From positions 1 through 56,082 of the IMG/VR virus record IMGVR_UViG_3300021185_000405: a stretch of 56,082 bases of DNA. One strand, given 5' to 3'. Positions 46,035 to 54,654 of this stretch are shown in pieces. Below the pieces are notes generated by a model. It ran no database searches, was not told where the DNA came from, and was given only the letters and a program-made list of their open reading frames with translations. This DNA comes from a virus. A program made the position numbers and the translations under genes. Numbering within the stretch: the stretch's first letter is position 1; each line of letters opens with the position of its first letter.

Positions 46035-46218
46035 AAAATCAAACTTAATCCTAACAAGAAAAGTTGGTGACCGAATCGTGTTGCACACTGGATCAGGAGA
46101 TCCTTTGTGCACGATTACAGTTACAAATGTTTCACATAAAGCATGCAAACTAGCTTTTGAAGCAGACTTTTCTGTTCGTATAGACAGGGAAGAAGTTTAC
46201 AAAAAGAAGGAGAAATAA
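46024..46218 (+). CDS. csrA: CsrA-like post-transcriptional regulator
   Basis: 64 residues from the ATG that overlaps the polymerase end by 11 bases. It follows the CsrA plan: an N-terminal NLILTRKVGDRIVL matching the family's LxLTRxxGE start, a five-strand core, and IDREEVYKKK matching the family's hREEIY motif with its RNA-contacting arginine. A four- to five-residue insertion (HTGSGDP) sits in the first turn. CsrA dimers bind GGA motifs in mRNA leaders. Such sites overlap Shine-Dalgarno sequences, so the protein could regulate host carbon-flux genes or the phage's own messages. Confidence 0.82.
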   Translation: MTNKKSNLILTRKVGDRIVLHTGSGDPLCTITVTNVSHKACKLAFEADFSVRIDREEVYKKKEK

Positions 46219-48705
46219 ATGAAAATTGTATTTTTACAAGCTAAAAAACCGCTTGTCAAAGAAATAACAAAGGACGGTACAAAACCATATCCTCTTGTTA
46301 AAAACTTTACATCACATGAAGAAGCTATAACAGTAGACAAAAAAGGTCTTGATAAGCTGTTTCGTGTAACTAATGCTGCCGCTGAACAAGGCTTTTGTAT
46401 GTTAAAAGGTTCATTAAAACGACCATTAGTTGATGAGCCCAGAGCATTCATGACCGATCGTGCAGTATCAACTGAGCTTTTAGTGTTAGACGTAGATGGT
46501 TTACGTGCAACACCCGGCGATGACCTACAAGCTATGGCCGATCGTATCGTGCTTCAGTTACCTGAGCTCTTTCACGATTGTTCTTATATAGTTCAAGCCA
46601 GTGCTTCTTTAGGTATTAAAAAAGATACTGTTTCATTACACCTATTCTTTTTGCTAGATATGCCAGTTCATCCGAAGACTCTAAAAGACTTTCTTCGTAG
46701 TTTAAATTACGAATCAGAGTTTCTTGCAGAACAGATTACTTTATCGGCCAACGGCCAAAGTCTTTCGTGCGTGTTAGACCCATCTGTGGCAGATAACAGT
46801 AAGTTAATTTATATAGCACCACCTAAATTTGTTGGTGTTAAAGACCCATATCCCAATGGCAGATTCATCAAGGTTGACCGTGGTTCAGCTGTTCTTAAAA
46901 TCTCCTCATCTTTAGTCGGTGTTAATCCTGAAAAGGTACACGCCCTCGGTTTGCAGATTAAAGATAATTTAAGGAAGAAAAACAATCTTCCTAAAAGAAC
47001 AGGCAAGTTATCTACGGTCAACGTTGCTGGTGAAACACACGAAGTGTTACAAAACCCAGACAAAATGACTATAGAAGTTACTCGTGTAGCAGAACCTTAC
47101 GTTAACTGTAACGTGAACGGAGGCGACAGTGGAGGTTATTACTTTTTGTTAACCAGTCCACATTACATGTACAACTTCAAAGGAGAACCTGTATGGGAAA
47201 TAGAAAAAGCTGATGTAGATTTCTACAGAAGTATATTTGATATTTTTGCAGATAAAATAAACGCAGAAACAAAACAAAAACCAATTGTCTTACGTGATTT
47301 TTACACAGACACATTTTATAACGGAGTATATGATGAAACAAAACAACAATTTAGTGAAGACTACCCACTCACGCCTACCAATAAAAACAGCCTTAACGAT
47401 TTTCTTAAAAGTCATGGTCGCGGCGCCTTGGATTATGTCCCTGATGCTCGTGTCGTATTTGATCCGAGCACTGACGAAGGTATCAACCTTGATACAGTCC
47501 CGTACAGCGTAAACCTTTTCCGTCGTACTAAATACATGATGAACCCTAATGAAAATGTAAAACAACTTTCGTACGGTAGTGCTATTGAGATCCAAGATGT
47601 TGCACCTAATTTCTATAAATTAGTTATGCACATACTCGGAAACGGTAAACCAGAGTTTGAACATTTCATTAACTGGCTTGCGTACATATATCAGAACAAA
47701 CGCAAAGCTATGACCGCATGGATATTTACGGGCGTACCAGGCACTGGTAAAGGTTTGTTTGTACACAAAATACTTAAACCATTGTTTGGCGAACAGCAAA
47801 CACCTATGAGAGCATTAGAAAACATAGAAGAACAATTTAACTTATACATGAGAACAGCAATGTTTCTAGTAGTTGATGAGTTTCGTATGGCTGACTCAGG
47901 CTCAGTAGGTAAAATGGCGGACAAACTAAAACACCAGATAACAGAACCAACACTTACTATTAGAGCGATGCGTACAAACCAAATCGAGCTGCCATCTTTC
48001 ACGAACTTTATCTTTCTTACTAACAGAGCAGATGCAGTTAAAATAGAAGACAGCGACAGAAGGTATAACGTAGCACCAAGACAAGAAACTAAACTAGAAA
48101 TAGCTAACAAACAAGTAATAGAAAATATAGACTTGTTAGAACAAGAATTATTTATAGTTGCAGGCTTACTGCAAGAGTTTCAAGTAGATGCTCGTATGGC
48201 TCATACAGCTTTAGAAAACGACGCAAAGAAAGAAATGAAAGAAGTGTCTATGTCTATACTAGAAGAGTTTGCAAATGCAATACGCATACGCAACTTAGAA
48301 TATTTTACAGAAGTATTAGATATACCACTTACTAACACTTTTGACGCAGGCGGCATTAGCACGGCACAACGTTATGTTAAAGAATGGTTAGCACAATCTA
48401 ACAACGAACAAGTTATACCATTAGCTCACTTTAAAGTTGTTTATGACGCTATGACTGACAGCCGTAATACTATATCCCAACGAGAGTTTGCTAAACGTAT
48501 GTCCAGGCTTAATATAAAAACCGCACGTAAACGTGTAAGTACAGATCGTACAGCTGGTATACCGCGCGGTGTTGTATTAGTTTGGAAAATAGATAATAAT
48601 GTAAGAAAGGATTTGATCGAACAACATTTCGACGAAAGGGACTTAGGACTAATAGATGAAGAATCTAACACAATCCAAGCGTCCAGACCTAATCTCAACG
48701 GTTAG
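46219..48705 (+). CDS. Primase-helicase (primase-like N-terminus plus SF3/D5-type helicase)
   Basis: 828 residues, starting right after the CsrA stop. The N-terminal third has a primase/primpol-like acidic motif (LLVLDVDGL) and a following SLHLFFLLD segment. The C-terminal half is a DUF5906/SF3 helicase: Walker A TGVPGTGKG (K511), Walker B FLVVDEF (D553, E554), and motif C in FIFLTNRADAV with DSDRRYNV. The last 100 residues look like a winged-helix end domain. It should unwind DNA and prime synthesis for the PolA encoded just upstream. Confidence 0.88.
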   Translation: MKIVFLQAKKPLVKEITKDGTKPYPLVKNFTSHEEAITVDKKGLDKLFRVTNAAAEQGFCMLKGSLKRPLVDEPRAFMTDRAVSTELLVLDVDGLRATPGDDLQAMADRIVLQLPELFHDCSYIVQASASLGIKKDTVSLHLFFLLDMPVHPKTLKDFLRSLNYESEFLAEQITLSANGQSLSCVLDPSVADNSKLIYIAPPKFVGVKDPYPNGRFIKVDRGSAVLKISSSLVGVNPEKVHALGLQIKDNLRKKNNLPKRTGKLSTVNVAGETHEVLQNPDKMTIEVTRVAEPYVNCNVNGGDSGGYYFLLTSPHYMYNFKGEPVWEIEKADVDFYRSIFDIFADKINAETKQKPIVLRDFYTDTFYNGVYDETKQQFSEDYPLTPTNKNSLNDFLKSHGRGALDYVPDARVVFDPSTDEGINLDTVPYSVNLFRRTKYMMNPNENVKQLSYGSAIEIQDVAPNFYKLVMHILGNGKPEFEHFINWLAYIYQNKRKAMTAWIFTGVPGTGKGLFVHKILKPLFGEQQTPMRALENIEEQFNLYMRTAMFLVVDEFRMADSGSVGKMADKLKHQITEPTLTIRAMRTNQIELPSFTNFIFLTNRADAVKIEDSDRRYNVAPRQETKLEIANKQVIENIDLLEQELFIVAGLLQEFQVDARMAHTALENDAKKEMKEVSMSILEEFANAIRIRNLEYFTEVLDIPLTNTFDAGGISTAQRYVKEWLAQSNNEQVIPLAHFKVVYDAMTDSRNTISQREFAKRMSRLNIKTARKRVSTDRTAGIPRGVVLVWKIDNNVRKDLIEQHFDERDLGLIDEESNTIQASRPNLNG

Positions 48706-49411
48706 TGTCAAGGAGGACATCGAACTAGGCTATATACCAGCCTGGTCTTACTCGACTTTAAAAACATTTGAGTCTTGCGCTTACCGCTCTTACATAGCTA
48801 AAGTAAAAAAAGTACAAGAGGACTTCGGTCCCGCAGCTGCACGTGGCACAGAAATACACAAGCAAGCTGAAGATTATGTAGGCGGATTATTAGCTGAGCT
48901 ACCTGACACCCTAAAAAAGTTTACTTCAGAGTTTAAGAAACTACGCGAAATGTTCGCAGAAGCACAAGTAGAACTAGAAGGTGATTGGGGTTTCACACGT
49001 GAGTGGGGAACAACTGGCTGGCTAGCAAAAGATGTGTGGGGACGGATCAAACTTGATGCGTTTGTACACGAGTCAGAAACATCAGCAAGAGTTATAGATT
49101 ACAAAACAGGTAAAGCTTATGGCAATGAGATTGCTCACAGCCAACAAGCTCTTGTTTACGCAATCGGTAGCTTCTTTAGATATCCAGAATTACAGATTGC
49201 TAAAACCGAGATATGGTATCTCGACCACGGCACTATGTTAGAACAGGTGTATACGCGGGACGAAGCTATGGTCTTCATGCCCAAGTTACACGATAGAGCA
49301 ATAGCTATGACTACTGCAACCAAGTTTCCGCCAAACCCTAGCAATTACAATTGCAAGTGGTGTTCGTATGGCAAGGGCGAGTTCCCTGTTTGCGAATGGG
49401 CAGAAACCTGA
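48656..49411 (+). CDS. PD-(D/E)XK exonuclease with Cys cluster (RecB/Cas4-like)
   Basis: 251 residues. It overlaps the primase-helicase gene by 50 bases; no later ATG would keep the domain. The motifs are RGTEIHKQAE, IKLDAFV, VIDYKTGK and SQQALVYA, the PDDEXK_1 set (H, D, ExK-type DYK, Q). The C-terminal NYNCKWCSYGKGEFPVC carries three cysteines, and with C777-type residues near the N-terminus (FESCAYR) could bind an Fe-S cluster as in Cas4 and AddB. It probably processes DNA ends in recombination or degrades host DNA. Confidence 0.87.
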   Translation: MKNLTQSKRPDLISTVSVKEDIELGYIPAWSYSTLKTFESCAYRSYIAKVKKVQEDFGPAAARGTEIHKQAEDYVGGLLAELPDTLKKFTSEFKKLREMFAEAQVELEGDWGFTREWGTTGWLAKDVWGRIKLDAFVHESETSARVIDYKTGKAYGNEIAHSQQALVYAIGSFFRYPELQIAKTEIWYLDHGTMLEQVYTRDEAMVFMPKLHDRAIAMTTATKFPPNPSNYNCKWCSYGKGEFPVCEWAET

Positions 49412-49423
49412 TACAATAATATT

Positions 49424-49459
49424 AACGAATAACGAAAGAACGATTAAGGAGTAACGATG
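49424..49459 (+). repeat. Duplicated leader motif, copy 1
   Basis: AACGAATAACGAAAG followed by a purine-rich ribosome site and AACGATG at the start of the SNF2-like helicase. A near copy precedes the gene at 51208 (51182-51210). The shared AACGAA-x-AACGAAAG core just ahead of two start codons suggests a duplicated translation-control leader, or two sites for the same RNA-binding protein. Confidence 0.4.
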
Positions 49460-50818
49460 AACGATATACCTGTGGCTTACGACCACCAACAAAAGACTAC
49501 TGATTTCATAGTAGCAAACCCTAAATGTTTAATAACCTCAGATCCTGGTACTGGCAAAACGCGTGCGGTTTTAGATGCTCATGCTATACTCGGAGGCAAG
49601 ACATTAGTCTTAGCACCACTTTCAATATTGGAAGCGGCGTGGGGGGAGGACATTGACAAGTTTCAACCCAATATAAAATATGGAGTAGCTTATGCAAAAA
49701 ACAGAGAAAAAGTCTTTAAAGACATTGATAACCTCGACATGGTCATCACTAATTTCGAGGCTGTTAACTTTCTACGTAAAAACTCACGATTCTGTAAGCA
49801 GTTCGATACAATCGTTATTGACGAATTTACCGCTTTTAAAAATCGCACAGCCAAACGTAGTAAAAATCTCAAAGAAATTATCTACCATTTTACTAATAGG
49901 ATTGCCATGTCTGGTACTCCTAATAGTAATACTATTCTAGATATATGGCACCCAGCATACCTAGTCGACGACGGTGAGCGACTAGGTGCTAGGTTCTTCC
50001 AATTCAGATCCCAAGTATGTACGCCAAAGTTCAATGGCTTTGCAAACGAATGGATTGACAAACCTGATGCAGAAGATGCAGTTGCAATAAGACTGCGCGA
50101 CATTACCATCCGTTATGCATTGTCAGAATGTATGGATCTACCTGACAACATAACACGAACAATCAACACTAACTTGTCTAAACAGATACAGCAAAAATAT
50201 AATCTCCTTGCTAAAGATTCTGTGTTGTATACAAAGACTGGCACAGTCAACGCGGTTCACGCGGGAGCTCGTGTCAAGAAGCTACTGCAGCTAGTTACAG
50301 GAGCAGTATACGACGAAGATAAGTTAGTGCAGTTTGTACATCAAGAACGTTATGACATAGTTATGACACTTGTAGACCAACGTGCACACTCCCTGGTAGC
50401 ATTCAACTGGCGACACGAACGTGATGCTTTAGTTGAGCTAGCAGAAAAACAAGGTGTGTCATACGAAATCATTGACGGTACGGTTAAAGCCGAGAAGAGA
50501 AAAGATATCGTAGCACGATACCAAGCAGGCCAAATTAAAATGCTATTGTGTCACCCACAATCAGCATCTCATGGTCTTACTCTTACAAAAGCTAACACAG
50601 TTATATGGTGTTCGCCTACGTACAACGCTGAACACTTTCAGCAATTTAACCAACGTATTCATAGAGCAGGTCAAACACAAAAGACCGAGACTATATTAAT
50701 ACAAGCTAGAAACACTTGGGAGCCCGAAGTGTACGCTAAGCTAAATACTAAACTAGGGCGAATGGAAAATCTATTACACATTCTACAGGAGGTAGGACAT
50801 GGCAAAGAAACTAAATGA
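49457..50818 (+). CDS. SNF2-like/DEAD superfamily 2 helicase
   Basis: 453 residues. SF2 motifs in order: Walker A SDPGTGKT (K34), Ia VLAPLSILE, II (IVIDEFT, D122), III MSGTPNSN, and a C-terminal lobe with LLCHPQSASHGLTL (V) and QFNQRIHRAGQT (VI). The DEFT box and RIHRAGQ are typical of the SNF2-like phage helicases that remodel forks or displace proteins. AAGGAG precedes the ATG. It overlaps the next gene by 20 bases, between two nuclease genes. Confidence 0.92.
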   Translation: MNDIPVAYDHQQKTTDFIVANPKCLITSDPGTGKTRAVLDAHAILGGKTLVLAPLSILEAAWGEDIDKFQPNIKYGVAYAKNREKVFKDIDNLDMVITNFEAVNFLRKNSRFCKQFDTIVIDEFTAFKNRTAKRSKNLKEIIYHFTNRIAMSGTPNSNTILDIWHPAYLVDDGERLGARFFQFRSQVCTPKFNGFANEWIDKPDAEDAVAIRLRDITIRYALSECMDLPDNITRTINTNLSKQIQQKYNLLAKDSVLYTKTGTVNAVHAGARVKKLLQLVTGAVYDEDKLVQFVHQERYDIVMTLVDQRAHSLVAFNWRHERDALVELAEKQGVSYEIIDGTVKAEKRKDIVARYQAGQIKMLLCHPQSASHGLTLTKANTVIWCSPTYNAEHFQQFNQRIHRAGQTQKTETILIQARNTWEPEVYAKLNTKLGRMENLLHILQEVGHGKETK

Positions 50819-51170
50819 CTTATTAGCCGAGTACGGCAAAACACGTGACGAGATAAAATCTCTACAAGCACAAGAAAAAGAACTAAATGTTATCAAGCGT
50901 GAGCTTGAGTACCAAATTACTATTAGGATGCAAGAGGAAGGCCTCGATAAAATCTCTAATAGTGGTAGGACAATCTCTATTAAACAAGAGATTGTGCCGA
51001 CCGTAGAGGACTGGGATGCACTTCAGGACCACGTAGTTAAAACTAAACAGTTTGAATTACTCCAGAAGCGTATGTCAGCCACTGCGTATAGAGAGTTGAT
51101 TTCATTAGGTACGGACGTACCTGGAGTGATCAGCACAGAGTTAACCCGTATTAATTACAGGTCAACATAA
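50799..51170 (+). CDS. Coiled-coil protein of the replication block (123 aa)
   Basis: 123 residues with AGGAGG eight bases before the ATG. A long N-terminal coiled coil (LAEYGKTRDEIKSLQAQ, KELNVIKRELEYQI) is followed by a beta-rich section (GRTISIKQEIVPTVEDW) and a C-terminal helix. Proteins of this look in marine phages are next to single-strand-binding genes; a Siphovirus Gp157-like or helper role is possible. Not identified further. Confidence 0.55.
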   Translation: MAKKLNDLLAEYGKTRDEIKSLQAQEKELNVIKRELEYQITIRMQEEGLDKISNSGRTISIKQEIVPTVEDWDALQDHVVKTKQFELLQKRMSATAYRELISLGTDVPGVISTELTRINYRST

Positions 51171-51181
51171 TAATAACCAAT

Positions 51182-51210
51182 AACGAATGACGAAAGGAGG
51201 AATAACGATG
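51182..51210 (+). repeat. Duplicated leader motif, copy 2
   Basis: AACGAATGACGAAAGGAGG, then AATAACGATG: the same core as 49424-49459, again directly before a start codon. The second copy includes a stronger GGAGG. GGA in a loop-like context is also what CsrA-type proteins bind, and this phage encodes one, but no hairpin is obvious. Confidence 0.4.
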
Positions 51211-51876
51211 TCAAACGATATTAGCGTAGTAACGAGCAAGGTTCCAGCTCATGTAAAATCGGGATCAAAACTAGGTAATGAGAATGTACAATCTGAACAT
51301 ATCTCAGTACCAAGGGTAAAGCTACTTCAGAAAATGAATAACGAAGTTGACCCAAATCATAGTGAGCATATAGAGGGCTGTAAAGAAGGCGACTTTATAA
51401 ACACTGTGACTGGCGAAAACTACGGTTCATCTATGTATGTAGTCAACACTCACTTCAAAGAAGAGTTTGTTGTGTGGAGAAAGCGTGAAGAAGGTGGCGG
51501 TCTTGTAGGGAACTTCCCAACAAGAGGTGAAGCTGAAGACTATCTAAGTGAAAACAACTTAGAAATGGCTAAGCACGACATCACTCAAACGCAAATCCAT
51601 ACTTTACTTCGTTTGGATGATAAGACGTCAGAAGTATCTGATATACCTTTTCTATTTGATTGTGCTTCATCAAAGCTCAAAGTATCTAGAGAATGGAATA
51701 CTAAGATAATGAAACAAGGTGGAGATAGATTCTCTTTCTTGTGGAAGATGTCTTCAGTCCCGCAAAGTAATGCAAAGGGCTCTTGGGTCAACATTGACAT
51801 CACAGGTGTTGATTGGCTAAAAGACGAAATTTACCAACAAATAAAATCTTTCTATGAAAGAACGTTTGTTAAGTAA
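51208..51876 (+). CDS. Conserved replication-block protein, possible ssDNA-binding role
   Basis: 222 residues from the ATG with AAGGAGG seven bases upstream; an in-frame start seven codons earlier lacks a site. The chain has a beta-rich core (SMYVVNTHFKEEFVVWR, then QIHTLLRLDD) and a C-terminal FLWKMSSVPQ and GSWVNIDITGV section. Its place between helicase and nucleases, and its size, match a gene often found there in marine podoviruses and sometimes suggested to bind ssDNA. No acidic C-terminal tail typical of SSB is present, so this remains a guess. Confidence 0.6.
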   Translation: MSNDISVVTSKVPAHVKSGSKLGNENVQSEHISVPRVKLLQKMNNEVDPNHSEHIEGCKEGDFINTVTGENYGSSMYVVNTHFKEEFVVWRKREEGGGLVGNFPTRGEAEDYLSENNLEMAKHDITQTQIHTLLRLDDKTSEVSDIPFLFDCASSKLKVSREWNTKIMKQGGDRFSFLWKMSSVPQSNAKGSWVNIDITGVDWLKDEIYQQIKSFYERTFVK

Positions 51877-51893
51877 ATAAGTACGTGCAATCC

Positions 51894-51918
51894 GGGTGCG
51901 ACATTATAGGTCGCATCC
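51894..51918 (+). promoter_or_regulatory. Strong hairpin before a GTG-started nuclease gene
   Basis: GGGTGCGAC (51894-51902) pairs with GTCGCATCC (51910-51918), nine pairs with one G-T, loop ATTATAG. No T-run follows, so it is not a usual terminator. It sits in the 64-base gap before a gene with a GTG start and no ribosome-binding site, and could regulate its translation or protect an mRNA end. Confidence 0.4.
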
Positions 51919-51940
51919 ACGATTGTGTTACACTTAATAT

Positions 51941-52342
51941 GTGCGTGAAAAGGAGTTCATCAACAAAGTGCATCGACACTTACCTAAATCAATCTATCGT
52001 TGGAAAATTAACGACGCTTATCATGGCGGCGTACCAGACACATTTTACTCAGGCCGCAATGGTCATTGTTTTATCGAGTATAAATATAAAGAAAAATTAC
52101 CTAAAAGAGATTCGTCTCAAATTATTTTGAACTTATCTCCCCAACAAAGAATATGGCTAACCCTTCAACATTCTAATAATGTTATATGTTATGCCGTGCT
52201 TGCCTCGAAAAATAAAGTTTTTGTAACCCAAGAATTTAATATGCCTGGCTTAACGCTAAAAGATTTTAATGAACAAAGTATTCCTTTTAAAGAATATATA
52301 CAATTAATAGAAAATATAACTATAGGAGAAACAAATGACTGA
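51941..52342 (+). CDS. VRR-NUC-type nuclease
   Basis: 133 residues starting with GTG; an in-frame stop two codons upstream excludes an earlier start. The VRR-NUC/PD-(D/E)XK core is visible: EKEFINKV helix, GGVPDTFY with Asp, HCFIEYKYKEKLP (E-x-K) and LSPQQRIWL. Stand-alone VRR-NUC proteins cleave branched DNA, so it may resolve recombination intermediates or aid packaging. The gene overlaps the DUF3310 gene by eight bases. Confidence 0.85.
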   Translation: MREKEFINKVHRHLPKSIYRWKINDAYHGGVPDTFYSGRNGHCFIEYKYKEKLPKRDSSQIILNLSPQQRIWLTLQHSNNVICYAVLASKNKVFVTQEFNMPGLTLKDFNEQSIPFKEYIQLIENITIGETND

Positions 52343-52595
52343 TTATGTAAACTCGCCACCTCATTATAATACCGGAAACGTGGAGTGCATCGTGGCAATA
52401 GAAGAAAGTATGACCCCAGAATCTTTTAAAGGATATCTAAAAGGAAACATCCAGAAGTATATGTGGAGGTATGAGGCTAAAAAAGGACTACAAGACGTCC
52501 TTAAAGCTCAATGGTACTTAAATAGGTTGATAAAAACACTAGAAAAAGAGCAATCAGTGTCTGACGCACAGGAAAGCCCGCCAGATAAATATTGA
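52335..52595 (+). CDS. DUF3310 protein
   Basis: 86 residues with TAGGAG eight bases before the ATG. The DUF3310 signature is clear: VNSPPHYNTGNVECI, then GYLKGNIQKYMWRYEAKKG and KAQWYLNRL. The family is very common in phages near replication genes and is sometimes called nucleotide kinase-like, but its function is not established. It is the last gene of the rightward block before a strong terminator. Confidence 0.88.
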   Translation: MTDYVNSPPHYNTGNVECIVAIEESMTPESFKGYLKGNIQKYMWRYEAKKGLQDVLKAQWYLNRLIKTLEKEQSVSDAQESPPDKY

Positions 52596-52632
52596 TTTAG
52601 TTGGACCTACGGCCTTAGTTACCCTAACAAAA

Positions 52633-52665
52633 CCTCATACAGAGCATTGTGTGAGGTCATTTTTT
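52633..52665 (+). terminator. Rho-independent terminator of the rightward block
   Basis: CCTCATACA (52633-52641) and TGTGTGAGG (52648-52656) pair over nine positions with one G-T, loop GAGCAT, followed by TCATTTTTT. It lies 37 bases after the DUF3310 stop. Its T-run overlaps the stop of the convergent HNH-like gene. Confidence 0.85.
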
Positions 52666-52902
52666 GCCAGCTTTCTTATTTCTGGCGAAAGAACGGTTTT
52701 TTGCTCGTCTAATTACTTTTAGGTTAGATTTCTTATTGTTTTTAGGATTTCCGTCTTTATGGTGAACATCATTCCCATCTCCCTTCTTAATTAACCCTAG
52801 CTTTTTTGCCATTCTATTAGCTGCATTACGCATTGCTCGCTTTTTTATTTGAGCAGGTTTGCCTTGGTAGTTCTTATATTCTTTTTTGTAGTCTCTTGCC
52901 AT
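52657..52902 (-). CDS. Small HNH-like protein (81 aa)
   Basis: 81 residues, about 30% Lys/Arg. The phrase DVHHKDGNPKNNKKSNLKV is HNH-type (two His, an Asp-Gly-Asn-Pro, an Asn-Asn-x-x-x-Asn), as in short HNH proteins of cyanophages. Many of these are considered mini-endonucleases that assist packaging. Its ATG follows the cyclase stop directly. It ends against the terminator of the opposite operon. Confidence 0.72.
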   Translation of the reverse strand: MARDYKKEYKNYQGKPAQIKKRAMRNAANRMAKKLGLIKKGDGNDVHHKDGNPKNNKKSNLKVIRRAKNRSFARNKKAGKK

Positions 52903-54654
52903 CTAAACAGTATACACCTTTAACTGTTCTTCTTTACCCTTTACACTTATAGTTCCAACATAAGTCATTTGGTCTAATACTTTGTCTGCGGTAGACTCTC
53001 CGATCAGTATATCTACCCCTGCATCCTTAGTAGCTGATTCTAACCGAGCAGCTACATTTACTGCGTCACCTATTGCTGAGTAATCAAATCTAGAATCGGA
53101 ACCCATGTTTCCTATAATTGCATCACCAGTATTTAACCCTATACCTATTGCTATTGGTTCGGGTAGTTCTTTTTGTAGCATGCGAATAGCTGTACGCATA
53201 TCTCGGGCACAGGCAACGGCACGTTTTTCATGTTCATCTAAATCGAGGGGGGCGTTAAAGATGGCCATACATGCGTCGCCTATGAATTTGTCCACCATAC
53301 CACCGTGTGCCTGTATACATTCTACTTGTACGGTAAGGACCTTGTTCATTATGTCAGTTACTTGTTCTGGTTCTAGTTTCTCAGATAAATTTGTAAACCC
53401 TCTTACGTCAGTAAAAAGGAATGTGCATCGTCTTCTTTCTCCCCCGAGCACCAAGAGGTCTGGATCTTTTTGTAGTCGTGCAACCTGGCGTGGATCCAGG
53501 TAATGCCCGAACTGTTCCTTAATCTGTTGTCTAAGTTTATATTGTTCGCCAAAGCGCAACCAAAACTCTTGTACAGATATAAGTGTCATTGATACTATAC
53601 TATAACTAAAGTCTATAAGTATATTATTTCGTGCAAACCATACAGCAGCTGCAACTTGCGCGCAGTATAAAAGCCCGACCCCCGCCATAGAACCTGCAAC
53701 AGGTGAGAATCGTATTATAACTATTACTAATGACAAGACCCCTACTAATATAATTAATTCATATAATACAGAGGCCCCTGGAATTTGTGGTACATCCACA
53801 GTCATGCTTTCTGCTAAAGCTGCTTGTACTTGGTGTGGGTACTTTAGTCCTACGGGCGTTGCTATCTGGGGCATAACCCCCTTTGCAGTTACTCCTACAA
53901 ACACAAACTTATCACGTACATTCATCTCTTCCAAGCTAGTGCTCGGAGTATCAATCCAAGATACCCACCTACGACCAATGCTATCTACAGGTATTTCTGA
54001 ATAGTTAGGTATAGTAAGTTCTTCGATCTGACCTTGCTGTCCTTTAATAATGTACGTATCTGCACCGCTAATCATTTTAATAACTTGTACGCCAAAAGAC
54101 GGAGTCCAACCATCTGGAGTCTGAAGCAATAAAGGTAAACGCCTGACTAAATTATCTACATCAGTACGTGCAACTGCTAGCCCCTGGTAGGCTGAGTCTG
54201 CTAGCACGGGCACATTTCCAACCACACCTTGTGAGGCAATACCTTGTATGGGTTCTCCATCTCCTAATATAACTGTGCCTGTAGTTGGAGCATAAGAAGT
54301 GCCCCCTTCAAACGTAGCAATAACACTCGGACCTTGCAATAAAGCATCTGCAAATGCCTGATCTCCACCGAATCTATCTGCTTGTGGAAACGCAACAACC
54401 CAACCAACACCTAACGCCCCTGCTTCTAATAAGTCTAATTGTATTCGTGCAAGGTCTTGTCGCGGGTAGGGCCAGCCGCCCGCAAGTGCTACATCTTCTT
54501 CTGTTATATCTAACGTGGTAAACCAGCCAGATGGATCTGGTGTCTGTACGAGTGCATCAAACGCTTTTAATTTAAGTATCTCTGTAGCTTGCCAGTTAAA
54601 TAGTAACGGTATTGCTAACAAAGGTACGGTTATTAAAGAAATCCATTTCTTCAT
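52903..54654 (-). CDS. Membrane adenylate cyclase with CHASE2 sensor domain (class III)
   Basis: 583 residues. One N-terminal membrane helix (LITVPLLAIPLLF) is followed by an extracytoplasmic CHASE2 domain (~30-290: AFDALV, GGWPYPRQDLARI, LLEAGALGVG). Three more membrane helices (~298-362) and a class III cyclase domain (~405-583) follow. Metal-binding D416 (FTDVRGF) and D460 (KFIGDA), substrate lysine K456 and transition-state N533/R537 (NVAAR) are all present. S526 stands where Asp or Thr selects adenine, as in class IIIb enzymes. It should make cAMP in response to a periplasmic signal. The gene overlaps the cytidylyltransferase gene (ATGA); a FecR-domain gene precedes that. In bacteria such cyclases often neighbour FecR-domain proteins. 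Confidence 0.9.
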   Translation of the reverse strand: MKKWISLITVPLLAIPLLFNWQATEILKLKAFDALVQTPDPSGWFTTLDITEEDVALAGGWPYPRQDLARIQLDLLEAGALGVGWVVAFPQADRFGGDQAFADALLQGPSVIATFEGGTSYAPTTGTVILGDGEPIQGIASQGVVGNVPVLADSAYQGLAVARTDVDNLVRRLPLLLQTPDGWTPSFGVQVIKMISGADTYIIKGQQGQIEELTIPNYSEIPVDSIGRRWVSWIDTPSTSLEEMNVRDKFVFVGVTAKGVMPQIATPVGLKYPHQVQAALAESMTVDVPQIPGASVLYELIILVGVLSLVIVIIRFSPVAGSMAGVGLLYCAQVAAAVWFARNNILIDFSYSIVSMTLISVQEFWLRFGEQYKLRQQIKEQFGHYLDPRQVARLQKDPDLLVLGGERRRCTFLFTDVRGFTNLSEKLEPEQVTDIMNKVLTVQVECIQAHGGMVDKFIGDACMAIFNAPLDLDEHEKRAVACARDMRTAIRMLQKELPEPIAIGIGLNTGDAIIGNMGSDSRFDYSAIGDAVNVAARLESATKDAGVDILIGESTADKVLDQMTYVGTISVKGKEEQLKVYTV

